NCBI GenBank assembly: GCA_016200485.1
Contig: JACQEP010000010.1
Location: 124,001 to 188,000, forward strand
Length of the DNA stretch: 64,000 nucleotides
Direction: 5' to 3'
Origin: Gammaproteobacteria bacterium
GTDB lineage: Bacteria > Pseudomonadota > Gammaproteobacteria > Tenderiales > Tenderiaceae
Part shown: one piece after another, positions 1-8,873 of the stretch
Numbering within the stretch: the stretch's first letter is position 1
Layout of the letters: every line of letters begins with the position of its first letter
The notes under the pieces: model-generated
What the model saw: the letters and a program-made list of their open reading frames with translations, nothing else
Database searches by the model: none
Told to the model about the DNA's origin: nothing
Program-made: the position numbers and the translations under genes

Positions 1-466
1 TTCTCATCAGGCTATCGAAATTGTGCGAACAATTGTCTGTAGTGACACTATTATCGAACAAACAGACAAACACGAACCGATCTCGCGATTGCGGTGAAAG
101 CATCTCCAACAACTCATGATTCTCGACAAAGAGACCGCAGACGTCGGCGTTTTCGATGATGTAATCCAGATCGTGGCCAGTACTTTTGGGGTCAAGACCG
201 ACCGTGATGTCGCCGACGTACATTATTGCCTTGTCTGCGACCTCCCATTGGTAACAAGGCCGGGCCAATATTGCGATACAGCTGCCTTTTTCGATGCCTT
301 GCTCGCTCAGGGCTGTGGCAACACCGAGGATATCTCTGTAATACTCATGATGTGTTCGCGATATCCAGCCATTCGGGGTTTCTAAAAAGAAGGCGATGGC
401 ATCCGGTTTTTCATCAACCTTGCGTTCGATGGATTCAATCAGCGTCAGCGGGTGAGAGTTGGCCAT
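1..466 (-). CDS. AMP-forming acyl-CoA synthetase/ligase, N-terminal part (cut by window edge)
   Basis: The reverse strand is open from an ATG at 466 to the window edge, giving the first 155 codons. The translation starts MANSHPLTLIESIERK and continues with a pattern typical of the N-terminal domain of AMP-dependent ligases: a stretch reading ALSEQGIEKGSCIAIL, then an aromatic/Trp segment (YQWEVADKAIMYVGDI), a YIIENAD segment and LFVENHELLEML, which resembles long-chain acyl-CoA synthetases. The ATP-binding and catalytic motifs lie outside the window, so substrate cannot be judged. A Shine-Dalgarno AAGGA sits 6-8 bases before the ATG, and the gene begins 7 bases after the stop of the PP-loop enzyme upstream, so the two are very likely co-transcribed. 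Acyl-CoA ligases are known companions of XrtA/PEP-CTERM exopolysaccharide loci, but this one is not clearly that subfamily. Confidence 0.82.
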   Translation of the reverse strand, partial: MANSHPLTLIESIERKVDEKPDAIAFFLETPNGWISRTHHEYYRDILGVATALSEQGIEKGSCIAILARPCYQWEVADKAIMYVGDITVGLDPKSTGHDLDYIIENADVCGLFVENHELLEMLSPQSRDRFVFVCLFDNSVTTDNCSHNFDSLMR

Positions 467-473
467 TTTGTCC

Positions 474-1622
474 TTAACCGACGCCGATATCTTTTTTTGT
501 CAATCCGAGTTGCGCGAGGGTATCTATTACCGTTTTATTGATGAAGCGGCCGGTTTTGGTCGAGTATTCCAACATCTCGAAGAGATTCAGCCAGTAACCC
601 CGCTCGGATTTACCCTCGCGAACCATGCGTGCGAACTCCACCTCGAAGCTACTGTAGCCAAATCGTGCTACTTCAGCCATGCCGATTACGGGAATGACTG
701 CGTTATTGGTGAGCAGCGGGCTGCTACGTTTACTATCGATCAACCCGAGCCTGGATACTTCGCGGAGTATGAACGCCTCGTCGAGATCCCATACATAATA
801 GGGGAAGATAAAACGCGGTATCCGTTCTTTAGGGAAAAGTGAGCCGTCGAACCAGTGCTGCATTTCTTCCTCGGTAAACACCTCGCGTAACAGAATACCC
901 GCATGGGTCGTCAGCTTCGCCTGCTCCTGTTCGGGAGGAAACTCGAAACCAATGGGCCCGAAGACATTCTCGATTTGCACGCGGGAGAGACCGCATATCA
1001 CGAGCGGAATATCCATACGGGCGGCAAAATTCTTGGCGGTATCAAAAGTGATGTGCCCGTCGAACTGGTCGACGATGCTATAGCCAGTTTGCTTGTCCAG
1101 GTTGGTTAATGCGTAGCGAAAGGCTTTTTTTACAAACGACGGTTGGGGCCGCACCGTGATGTGGTCTACGTCGAATCGCCTGAGAATACGATTTGCGTTC
1201 TCCACTGCGTATGGGCTTAGGAAACCATTGTCTACCAGCATCGTTAGGATTCGCAGGCCCGGGTAATCGGTAACGAGGCGATGCAAAAGATAGGCACTGT
1301 CCTTGCCACCGCTGAACAGCAGAATGGCATCGTATGAACCCTTGGCCTGTCCTTGGTAGGTCTTGAGAATATCATTGATGGGATCCTCGCCGTAGTGCAC
1401 GGCTTCGGACGTTGTGGCAGGAGGAGCTGCCTGGTAATTACGACATTCCTGGCATAAACCGGTGTCATCCAGGGTACTTGCCATTTCAGGCAAAATACAG
1501 TTGCGACAGCGCCGTGACAGGTGTTGCCCTAACAACGGCTGGATAAAGCGCCACAGATAACGGGCAGTAAACTCTACAGTCCGCACTTCCCGAGCGAAAG
1601 TCGTCTTGTTATCCACGTCCAT
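474..1622 (-). CDS. PP-loop ATP pyrophosphatase, N-acetyl sugar amidotransferase-like
   Basis: About 382 residues. Two CxxC pairs (CRNC near residue 41 and CQEC near 59, counted from the upstream GTG at 1628) form a zinc-ribbon-like N-terminus, followed by an SGGKDS PP-loop near 106-111, the ATP-pyrophosphatase signature. This two-part arrangement is that of WbpG/PseA/LegA-type N-acetyl sugar amidotransferases, which turn a nucleotide-sugar acyl group into an amidine using ammonia, but similarity outside these motifs is loose. ATG at 1622 is chosen over GTG at 1628; neither has a strong ribosome site. It is followed 7 bases later by an AMP-forming ligase, and both sit beside PEP-CTERM genes, so a role in modifying a surface polysaccharide is inferred. 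It could also be a different N-type ATPase acting on another amide or thiol substrate. Confidence 0.72.
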   Translation of the reverse strand: MDVDNKTTFAREVRTVEFTARYLWRFIQPLLGQHLSRRCRNCILPEMASTLDDTGLCQECRNYQAAPPATTSEAVHYGEDPINDILKTYQGQAKGSYDAILLFSGGKDSAYLLHRLVTDYPGLRILTMLVDNGFLSPYAVENANRILRRFDVDHITVRPQPSFVKKAFRYALTNLDKQTGYSIVDQFDGHITFDTAKNFAARMDIPLVICGLSRVQIENVFGPIGFEFPPEQEQAKLTTHAGILLREVFTEEEMQHWFDGSLFPKERIPRFIFPYYVWDLDEAFILREVSRLGLIDSKRSSPLLTNNAVIPVIGMAEVARFGYSSFEVEFARMVREGKSERGYWLNLFEMLEYSTKTGRFINKTVIDTLAQLGLTKKDIGVG

Positions 1623-1848
1623 GGACACCCGCTGTCGAATTTATCGTCCCGTGTCACCTTTCATAGCTCATTGTATCTCATCATCCTTGCTGTGAGAGCG
1701 TTCCGTTTATATATCAAACGAAAAATGTCGGTGGTCTCCTTAAAGGGAACCATCTAATCCAGGCTTACAGGGGCCAGAAAACACTACAGCAAGAATCCTC
1801 AGCCTAAAATTTTCGCCTGCGAAGAGTGCACACTGTCTGCCGAACAAT

Positions 1849-1877
1849 AAAAAAGCCCGGAAGCTTGGCTCCCGGGC
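1849..1877 (-). terminator. Rho-independent terminator after the PEP-CTERM gene
   Basis: Read on the minus strand, a 10-bp stem with one G-T pair (GCCCGGGAGC / GCTTCCGGGC, loop CAA) is followed at once by six T residues. It lies 45-73 bases after the stop of the PEP-CTERM gene and separates it from the PP-loop enzyme. The rest of the 1623-1921 gap shows no gene. Confidence 0.85.
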
Positions 1878-1921
1878 CCATGATTATTATTTCTATCTTT
1901 TTTTAAATACTATTAAGAATA

Positions 1922-2872
1922 TTAAGATGCCTTGCGGCGACGGGCAACTGCGCCCAGCCCGGTCAACCCTGCACCCAACAGCAACAGGCTGCCCGGCTCA
2001 GGCACAGCACTCAGTACCGGATCTTCGCTCACCAGATGCCAGCCAAAACCCGCTGGGGCAGCACCGCGGAACTTACCGCAGCCTGCGCCTTCACAGTTGA
2101 TGCCCGTCAGATCATCCTGGCCGTTAAGGTTGTTGTCCTTCGCGGTACGGAAGTTACTCTGGGCAAAGGCATCGTGAAGATTGCCGAACGCATCGACGAT
2201 GGTATTCTGATCGAAACTGTTATTCGCTGCACCAGTTCCGTTGCTGGTCGTACCTACGGACATGTAGGTCGAGCTAGAACCCTGGGCCGGCGCGGTGGTT
2301 GCGTCGATGGTGCTAGCCAACGTGCTTAACGTAGCGTCAATCCCAGTATCGAACAGCAACGACAGCCAATGATACTGGCCCGCGTCGTTGATCCCCGTAT
2401 AGACTGACTCGCTAACCCAGCCACTCGAACCTAAGGCATAAGGATTAATGTTAGCAGGCAGGACATAAATGTCCATCATACCGCCCTGCATCTTGACCTG
2501 GGTACCGGTAGCGTTGGTCGAAAGAATATCCAGACCATAATACACGCCCCACAAATGCTCACCACCCGTGCCGTCGGTCCAACTGGCCGTGACATTGCTA
2601 ATTGGCTGATAGATCGAGCTGATCTGGAAAATGGCGTGCAAATCCGACGTGCCATTACCCACTGCACTAAGAGGAATGCTGAGATCACCCGTGGCAAGAC
2701 CATTGGTGGTTAACTGGTCCTGGGCTGTTTCCCAGTTCTGGTACTTGAGCTTGATTGAATCAGCCGCCAAACTGGGAGCCGCTTGTGCTGCGCCAGCTGC
2801 CAATAACGCGCCACTGAGTATGGCCGCCGTTACCCCCGCCTGCAGTTTGTTCATTTTAAATAAGGATTTCAC
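1922..2872 (-). CDS. PEP-CTERM sorting-domain protein (exosortase substrate)
   Basis: 316 residues with an N-terminal signal peptide (hydrophobic core after MNKLQAG, likely cut after AGAAQA) and a classic C-terminal PEP-CTERM signal in the last 28 residues: VPEPGS, a hydrophobic glycine-rich helix (LLLLGAGLTGLGAVA) and an RRRK basic tail. Such proteins are exported, processed by exosortase XrtA (not in this window) and released to, or held in, the extracellular matrix. The middle is rich in Thr, Ser, Asn and Gly with no recognised domain. The start is GTG at 2872 because AGGAG lies 7 bases upstream. A sigma-54 promoter 98 bases upstream and the neighbouring prsK/prsR genes suggest control by that two-component system. 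Confidence 0.93.
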   Translation of the reverse strand: MKSLFKMNKLQAGVTAAILSGALLAAGAAQAAPSLAADSIKLKYQNWETAQDQLTTNGLATGDLSIPLSAVGNGTSDLHAIFQISSIYQPISNVTASWTDGTGGEHLWGVYYGLDILSTNATGTQVKMQGGMMDIYVLPANINPYALGSSGWVSESVYTGINDAGQYHWLSLLFDTGIDATLSTLASTIDATTAPAQGSSSTYMSVGTTSNGTGAANNSFDQNTIVDAFGNLHDAFAQSNFRTAKDNNLNGQDDLTGINCEGAGCGKFRGAAPAGFGWHLVSEDPVLSAVPEPGSLLLLGAGLTGLGAVARRRKAS

Positions 2873-2969
2873 CGTTGTTCTCCTAAAAAAATTTTAAGGT
2901 GGCCATTTAAAGTTTTAAAGTTTCTCAACTCAAAATTTCTAACTTGTAAAAACTTCCCGATCATTACAA

Positions 2970-2986
2970 TGCACTATCCGTGCCAA
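2970..2986 (-). promoter_or_regulatory. Sigma-54 (RpoN) -24/-12 promoter of the PEP-CTERM gene
   Basis: On the minus strand the sequence is TTGGCACGGATAGTGCA. It has the invariant GG and GC dinucleotides separated by exactly 10 bases, and matches the TTGGCACRN4TTGCW consensus at all but one defined position. It lies about 98 bases before the GTG start. The activator for sigma-54 would be PrsR, encoded 6 kb upstream on the same strand. Confidence 0.85.
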
Positions 2987-3059
2987 AATTAAATAATCAT
3001 TAAAAAACATTATATTACGAGATTCCATTATCAATATTGTTCGATAATCTAACCGAAAG

Positions 3060-3076
3060 TGTAAAATTTTCCGACA
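3060..3076. promoter_or_regulatory. Putative enhancer site 1 (17-mer) upstream of the sigma-54 promoter
   Basis: TGTAAAATTTTCCGACA, an imperfect dyad with TGT and ACA ends around an AAAATTTT core. It is identical in 16 of 17 positions to 3193-3209 and lies about 75 bases upstream of the -24 element, a normal distance for a sigma-54 activator site. Binding by the Fis-type helix-turn-helix of PrsR is inferred. Confidence 0.55.
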
Positions 3077-3192
3077 CATCGCCGCATCACCCAAAAATCA
3101 ATAAAATATTTATTTATCAATAAGATAATATATTTTTAAGTATTCTCGCGCCTTTCCCCGCGGCCAAGTGATCAAAAACATACAAAAAACAC

Positions 3193-3209
3193 TGTAAAAT
3201 TTTTCGACA
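3193..3209. promoter_or_regulatory. Putative enhancer site 2 (17-mer) upstream of the sigma-54 promoter
   Basis: TGTAAAATTTTTCGACA, same orientation as the copy at 3060-3076 with one difference, and about 207 bases upstream of the -24 element. It ends a few bases from the prsT stop codon. Two like-oriented copies are what an oligomeric bacterial enhancer-binding protein would use. Confidence 0.5.
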
Positions 3210-3214
3210 ATCCC

Positions 3215-6022
3215 TCATTTTATTTTCAATAACAAGGTGTTGGCTTGGTTCCTATCATCAAAAGGGACACCGCTGGCAAGAACCTGCTCGAGGACGCTTT
3301 TGGCTTGCTGGGATTTGCCTTGGCGGACCAATGCGGAAGCGTAATGATAAGCGATGCCCCCATGGCGCGGCGCCCGCTTATAGGCATCAGCGAGCAGATC
3401 GACCGCTCGCTGCATATCGCCAGCATCAAGCACCAGCCAGCCGAGGGTATCAGCGATCAAGGGGTCATTTGGCTGAAGTTGGTAGGCCTTTTCGGCATAT
3501 TGCAAAGCACGCTTGTCTTTGCCTGACTGGCCGTAGATCCACGCCAAGTTATTGAGCGTACCAGGGTGATTCGGGAGCTGTTTAACGGCAGTTTCCAGCG
3601 CCTGACGCGCTTTATCCAGCTCACCGTGGCGCAAGTACAACTCGCCCACAGCGCTGCGGGTCACGGCATCATTAGGCTGTTTCACTAGCCAATCCAGTAA
3701 CAACCGTTCTGCCGCTGGCCCATCCCCGGTCAAGTCGCGAGCCAGCGCATAATCGCGCAATACGATCGCCGGAGCGCCCTTATGCATCGCTTGATCGTAA
3801 GCTTGCCAAGCTTGCGTCAAACGCCGTTGCTGCAGATAAGCCTCGGCTTCGAGAACATCGGCCTCTGGGCTAGCTGGGAAATCCTTGCGTATCTCTCCGG
3901 CCAACCGTAGTGTTTGGCTGGGCTGACCCTGCTGAAGTTCAAGGCGCGCCAATGCGGCCTTAGCCTCGATCTGCCGGGGGCGTAAACGCAGTGATTCATT
4001 AAGTGCCTTACGCGTTTCTTTAACATCACCCAACTTGGCCCAGGCCGTGGCCAGATGCAACTGCGCACTGGCTGCGCTGGGCGCGAGTTCCACGAGTTGC
4101 TTGAAGGTGGTGACGGCACTGGCGGACTCAGTGGCAAGCTGTGCTATCCCCAAGACCTCCAACAGTACCGGCGAAGGCTGCGTGACACGACGTACGCCGT
4201 CACTGCTTACGGCTAGTGCCTTGAGCGCATCGCCGCTATCGAGGTATAAACGCGCCAACTCAACATAAGGGCGATCAGACTCAGGGTGGGCCTTGATGGC
4301 ACGCTCCAGCTTTTGCACGGCAACCGCGATCTTGCGATCCCCCACATCAAAGCCGGCCAGGGCGATAAGACTATCAAGATGATTCGGATCTAGTTCCAAC
4401 ACTTTCTGGTACTGAACACGCGCCGCCGCCACATCCCTCTGCGACTGGGCAAGCTGGGCCAATTTAACCCGTGCCTCGATGAACTTGGGGTCCAGCGATA
4501 AGGCGTGCTCCAAAGACTGCCGCGCCTGCGAGTAATCGCGCTTAACTAGGTAAACCGATGCGGCAAGACTGTCTGGTAACGGACTTTTCGGAACACTACC
4601 CTTAAGGGAATCGATGGCTTGCAGTGCGGCATCGTAATTCTTATTGCGGATATGCGTCATGATACGCATCACAGCCGCCTCCGTTGATTTGGGATCGAGT
4701 TTTAATACTGCATCAAACTGTTCAAGTGCCAGTTCACTCTTACCTTGCGCATTAAACGCCTGCCCCAGAAGCATGCGTGTTTGTGCTGATTTTGGTTCTA
4801 TTTCAACGGCACGCTGCAAGTATGTGGCACCCGACCGCGGATCACCTTTTTGCAAATAAATCCTCCCGATCAAGCTGAGCACTCCGGGATCATCAGTATT
4901 CTTCCGGATGAACGGCTCAAGGGTATTAATCGCATTGTCGCTATTGCCACTGGCCGCCTGAACTGTTGCCAGCAATCTGCGGGTCAGCATCGCGTTCGGA
5001 TAAGCCGCCAGCAGCTGCGTTAACCGCGTCTCGGCCTGCTGCAAATGTCCCTGAGCCACATGGGCAACAGCCAAATAGTAATTAGCCACGGGATGACGGG
5101 GACTTGTCTTGAGAAAATTTTCCAGATGGGACTGCGCTTTAGCATAGTCTTTATTGTGAATCGCAAAACGACCTTCAATATAACTTAAGGCGGGGCTCTT
5201 AGGCATCCGCTTGCGCATGGCTTCAAGATCAACCTTGGCTTGATCTACTTGCCCACTGTCGAGCAATGCCACAGCTCGTGCATAAAGCGCACGGAAGTCA
5301 CCTGGAGCGACCTGGACTGCCTTGTTATAAGCCTCAAGGGTCTCTTTAGGATGACTCAGCGCGTCTTCGAACTCACCTAGGTAAAGCCATGCTGTAACGT
5401 TCTTTGGATCCTGTATCGTCGCCTTTGTAATCCATTCCTTAGCAGCGATAGAATTACCCTTATCCATTTCCAGATTGGAAAGCGCAAGCCACGTATCACT
5501 ACACTTGGAGTTAGCACATGCTTCCAGCGCCTCAGAGAGTTCGGCCTGAGCCATATCGCGCTGCCCCAGTTTCAGGTAGGCCTCCCCGCGCACGGTCAGC
5601 ACACCGGTGCGCACCTCCGCCGACACACCGCTCGGCACTGCGATTTCGTCGAGCACTCGCTTTGCCTCGCCTTGTGCCAGCAGCGCCTTGCCAAGCGGAA
5701 CCGCTATGGCAATGGAGGCAATGCCTAGATCGCGAGCCCGCAACAACTCTTTTTCCGCTGCCGTGGCATTGTCCAGCGCTAGATAGATTTTCCCCAGTAG
5801 CCAGCGGGCTTCAGCATTATTGGGATTTTTCTGGAGCGCATTTTTCAGATCAATCACACTGGCCTGCAATTCACCTTTATCCTGATACTCTTTCGCCCGC
5901 TCTACATATTCGGCATCAGTCAGATTGGCATCACTGCTACACCCCACAGCGCCAAGCACTAATGCCGCACTCACCATTGCACCTAACACTAACCGGCGCT
6001 TGAATCCATATTTAAATCGCAT
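3215..6022 (-). CDS. prsT: PEP-CTERM/XrtA system TPR-repeat lipoprotein PrsT
   Basis: 935 residues: a lipoprotein signal (lipobox LGAVGC, acylated Cys28) and then almost continuous tetratricopeptide repeats to the C-terminus, with recognisable A-x-x-x-L-G-x-x-Y and L-x-x-x-P-N pieces every 34 residues. The N-terminus (ADLT-like start, EYQDKGELQASVIDLKNAL) matches the PrsT family (TIGR02917 type, about 900 aa). PrsT is a constant companion of XrtA loci and is thought to be an envelope scaffold in exopolysaccharide or PEP-CTERM export. AGGAAAA precedes the ATG. It follows a second PrsT-like gene by 15 bases, so it is the last gene of the run prsK-prsR-TPR-prsT. Confidence 0.93.
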   Translation of the reverse strand: MRFKYGFKRRLVLGAMVSAALVLGAVGCSSDANLTDAEYVERAKEYQDKGELQASVIDLKNALQKNPNNAEARWLLGKIYLALDNATAAEKELLRARDLGIASIAIAVPLGKALLAQGEAKRVLDEIAVPSGVSAEVRTGVLTVRGEAYLKLGQRDMAQAELSEALEACANSKCSDTWLALSNLEMDKGNSIAAKEWITKATIQDPKNVTAWLYLGEFEDALSHPKETLEAYNKAVQVAPGDFRALYARAVALLDSGQVDQAKVDLEAMRKRMPKSPALSYIEGRFAIHNKDYAKAQSHLENFLKTSPRHPVANYYLAVAHVAQGHLQQAETRLTQLLAAYPNAMLTRRLLATVQAASGNSDNAINTLEPFIRKNTDDPGVLSLIGRIYLQKGDPRSGATYLQRAVEIEPKSAQTRMLLGQAFNAQGKSELALEQFDAVLKLDPKSTEAAVMRIMTHIRNKNYDAALQAIDSLKGSVPKSPLPDSLAASVYLVKRDYSQARQSLEHALSLDPKFIEARVKLAQLAQSQRDVAAARVQYQKVLELDPNHLDSLIALAGFDVGDRKIAVAVQKLERAIKAHPESDRPYVELARLYLDSGDALKALAVSSDGVRRVTQPSPVLLEVLGIAQLATESASAVTTFKQLVELAPSAASAQLHLATAWAKLGDVKETRKALNESLRLRPRQIEAKAALARLELQQGQPSQTLRLAGEIRKDFPASPEADVLEAEAYLQQRRLTQAWQAYDQAMHKGAPAIVLRDYALARDLTGDGPAAERLLLDWLVKQPNDAVTRSAVGELYLRHGELDKARQALETAVKQLPNHPGTLNNLAWIYGQSGKDKRALQYAEKAYQLQPNDPLIADTLGWLVLDAGDMQRAVDLLADAYKRAPRHGGIAYHYASALVRQGKSQQAKSVLEQVLASGVPFDDRNQANTLLLKIK

Positions 6023-6037
6023 TGGAATTTTCCTGCA

Positions 6038-8818
6038 TTATTTTGTCAATCGCTGCAACAAGGCTTGTGCCTGCGGCTTTTCCGGGAATTCATTTTGATC
6101 GCGCAACAGGCGCTCAACCTCTTTTTTTGCTTCGTCACGCCGTCCGGCTTTTTCATACGCTGCGGCCAAATGATAACTCAGCGATGGCATTTGCGGCGCA
6201 TTGGTACGGGCGTCCTGCAGCAGGCGCAATCCCTTATCGATCTGTCCCTGGTCGACCAAAATCCAGCCGAGGGTATCGGCAATCTCTGGTTTACCCTGGC
6301 CAATTTTGTAGGCTTTTTCCGCATATTGTACGGCGCTGGGGTCTTTTTGTTCCTGCAAGGCCACGGCCAGATTATTCAGCGCGACAACATGTTCCGGCTG
6401 GGCCTGGATGATCTTGCGATACTCTTCAATGGCACCACGATCTCCGGCTGATTGCAGGGCCATGGCCAAGTTCATACGTACATCGAGATCTTGCGGATTT
6501 CTGGCCAGCCACTGTTGTAAGGGGACATAGGGTTTATCAAGCTTGGCTTGGCTGCGTGCGCCATATAGCTTCAATGCCAAAAGTCGATTTGGATTCTTGG
6601 CAAAAACTTTTTCATAGGCAGCAACTGCCTCCTTAGGTTTGTTGTCGCTGCTAGCGATATCACCACTTAATTCATCGGCCAGGGCTGATTGATCGGGCTG
6701 CTGCTTACGCAAACGTTGCACGACATCCTGTGCCGCCTTCGTATCCTTATTCAGCATGTGAACTTTGACCAGAGCCGGATAAATCACCAACAGTTTATTG
6801 TCTTGCTTGAGGGCTCGTTCCAAGGTTGCAGCCGCATCTTTGTAAGACTTAGCCTGCATCTGCGCCTCGGCAACCAATAACAAAGGTTGCGGCGATTGCG
6901 GCATCTTGTCGGCCAGCTTCTTGAAGCTGGAGATGGCACTGCTATAGTCCTTGTTGGCCAGTTGCGCCTTGCCCAGCAATTGCAGGGTCGCAGGATTATC
7001 GGGATTCTGATCTGCCAGGGCACGGGCAGCATTGATCGCCTTGAGTGGCTCACCAAGGGCCAATTGATAATCGACCAGCATGGCCACTGGCTCGACGGCC
7101 TTGGGATCGGCAGCGCGCGCCTTCTCGAACCATTCCAGAGCGCCTTTTTCATCTTTGCTCATGGCCGCCAACCGGCCCAGCGCCAGCATAGCACCGATGT
7201 GTTTGGCATCTTGCTTCAGGATATCCTGATAATGCGCCTTGGCTTGATCGTTGGCACCTTTCGCCAAGGCCATCTGCGCCAGATTCATGTGTGCCGGGGC
7301 AAAACCAGGGTCAAGCTTGAGCGCCTGCTCGAAGGCTTTGCGGGCGTCATCCGCCTTGCCTGCGGCCATCAGACTGCTACCCAACAGATTCTGTGCCAGC
7401 GCGCTCTTGGGCTGTTTGGTGATCAGTGCCTTGGCGGATTTAATCGCATCTTCATATTTACCTTGGCGCAACTGGGTGTAGACCAGCAAGATGTCGGCTT
7501 GAACTACAGATTGATCCAGGCCAACCGCTGTTTTCAAATCATCCGTCGCCTCCGACATTTGTCCCGAAGCCATATGACCGAGCGCCAGCTGCGTGCGAAT
7601 CGAGGCTAAATCTGGCGCCAGCTCGGCGGCGCGCTCGAGATACTGTGTGCCTTTTTCCTGCTGCCCAGCCTGCAGGTAAGCGCTGCCCAACAATGCCTGC
7701 AACTGGGCATCATCCTTCTCTTGCGCGGCAACGACATCCAGTGTTTCGATCGCCTTGGCCGGTTGTTTCAATCGCATATAAGTCGCTGCCAGTAACTTGC
7801 GGGCAGGCACGTGATTGGGAACTGCGGCCACAAATTGCCCCAAACGATATTCAGCCTGTTCAAAATCGCCTTGCCCAAAATGCGTAGCCCCCAGCAGCAA
7901 CTGGGATGGGGCATGAGTGGGAATCACCTTCAACACTTCATTGGCGGCGTCCTTCGCACCCGCCAGGTCCTTGCGTTGAAACAGGATGGAGGCACGCAAA
8001 TAATTGGCCAACGGGTGTTGCGGCGACAGTTTTCTTACCTGTTCGATATCGGTAAGCGCAACATCCAATTTCCCGGTCGCCGCTTTCACCGTTGCCCTGC
8101 CCAGCAATGCCTGAATACTACGCGGCTTGAGTGCCACGGCTTTATCGAAGGCAGTAGCTGCGCCTGCCATGTCTTTATCACGCCGCAACAATTCACCGCG
8201 CAATATCCACGCGTCGGCTTCTTTTGGATGCACGCTGATTACTTTATCGACGTAGTTCTTTGCCGTGGCAGTATCCTGCCCCAAAAAGGCCAATCGTGCC
8301 TTACCCAACATAGCACTCGCATTATTGGCATCCAGCGCCAACGCGGCATCATAGGCCTTGGCCGCTTCCTCGGCAGCCCGGCGCTGAAGTTGTGCATCTC
8401 CTTGCAGTACCAACACATCAGCGCGCTTGGCGGCGGGTGCTTCAGCGCCCAGTTTGATTTCGCTTAGAATCTCCTTGGTCTTGCCCTGAATCAGATAGGC
8501 CTTGCCCAGCAAAGGCATCACCTCTTCCGGCTTGGCGCCTAATTTCAGCGCATGGGACAATTCCTTTTCTGCCCCCGGGCCGTCACCGCTCTCCACATAA
8601 ATTTCGCCCAGCAGCATACGCGCATCGCGATGATCCGGCGCTTGCTGAATTGCATTCTTGAGCTGAATCACGGCGGAAGAATATTGACCTTTGGCGGCAA
8701 AACCGCGCGCATCGTTCAACAACTGATCTACATTGGCGGCGCTAAACGTAAACGGCGCAGTCAATAACAAAACAGAAAAACTGCATCCGAGCGTGAAATT
8801 CTTTATTGAGATTTTCAT
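6038..8818 (-). CDS. Second PrsT-like TPR protein, secreted rather than lipidated
   Basis: 926 residues, the same length and architecture as the adjacent PrsT: a signal peptide (hydrophobic core GCSFSVLLLTAPFTFSA) followed by about 20 TPR units. The first repeat (ARGFAAKGQYSSAVIQLKNAIQQAPDHRDARMLLGEIYV) lines up with that of PrsT, so the two are tandem paralogues. Unlike PrsT, no lipobox cysteine is present, so it should be a soluble periplasmic protein cut by signal peptidase I. A strong AGGAGGG site precedes the ATG. The pair sits 55 bases after prsR. Division of labour between an anchored and a free scaffold is inference. Confidence 0.9.
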   Translation of the reverse strand: MKISIKNFTLGCSFSVLLLTAPFTFSAANVDQLLNDARGFAAKGQYSSAVIQLKNAIQQAPDHRDARMLLGEIYVESGDGPGAEKELSHALKLGAKPEEVMPLLGKAYLIQGKTKEILSEIKLGAEAPAAKRADVLVLQGDAQLQRRAAEEAAKAYDAALALDANNASAMLGKARLAFLGQDTATAKNYVDKVISVHPKEADAWILRGELLRRDKDMAGAATAFDKAVALKPRSIQALLGRATVKAATGKLDVALTDIEQVRKLSPQHPLANYLRASILFQRKDLAGAKDAANEVLKVIPTHAPSQLLLGATHFGQGDFEQAEYRLGQFVAAVPNHVPARKLLAATYMRLKQPAKAIETLDVVAAQEKDDAQLQALLGSAYLQAGQQEKGTQYLERAAELAPDLASIRTQLALGHMASGQMSEATDDLKTAVGLDQSVVQADILLVYTQLRQGKYEDAIKSAKALITKQPKSALAQNLLGSSLMAAGKADDARKAFEQALKLDPGFAPAHMNLAQMALAKGANDQAKAHYQDILKQDAKHIGAMLALGRLAAMSKDEKGALEWFEKARAADPKAVEPVAMLVDYQLALGEPLKAINAARALADQNPDNPATLQLLGKAQLANKDYSSAISSFKKLADKMPQSPQPLLLVAEAQMQAKSYKDAAATLERALKQDNKLLVIYPALVKVHMLNKDTKAAQDVVQRLRKQQPDQSALADELSGDIASSDNKPKEAVAAYEKVFAKNPNRLLALKLYGARSQAKLDKPYVPLQQWLARNPQDLDVRMNLAMALQSAGDRGAIEEYRKIIQAQPEHVVALNNLAVALQEQKDPSAVQYAEKAYKIGQGKPEIADTLGWILVDQGQIDKGLRLLQDARTNAPQMPSLSYHLAAAYEKAGRRDEAKKEVERLLRDQNEFPEKPQAQALLQRLTK

Positions 8819-8873
8819 ATTCCCTCCTACTGCCGTGAGGCAGGTTTGATATCGCGTCCGTTGCCAATAGAGA

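Larger units (their letters stand above)
2873..3214. other. AT-rich control region of the PEP-CTERM gene
   Basis: This 342-base gap holds no gene. It contains the sigma-54 promoter (2970-2986) and two copies of a 17-base motif (3060-3076 and 3193-3209), listed separately. The base composition is strongly AT-rich compared with flanking genes, as expected for a region that must bend between enhancer and promoter. No terminator hairpin for prsT is obvious. Confidence 0.7.

Noticed and set aside
2945-2962. Third copy of the 17-base box
   Set aside because: TGTAAAAACTTCCCGATCA fits only partly and lies downstream of the sigma-54 element, so it is not counted.
7811-8467. 218-codon plus-strand frame within the second PrsT-like gene
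   Set aside because: Lies fully opposite a TPR gene with clear repeats; no recognisable motif.
3215-8818. DNA tandem repeats in the TPR genes
   Set aside because: The repetition is at protein level with diverged DNA; it is explained by TPR units.
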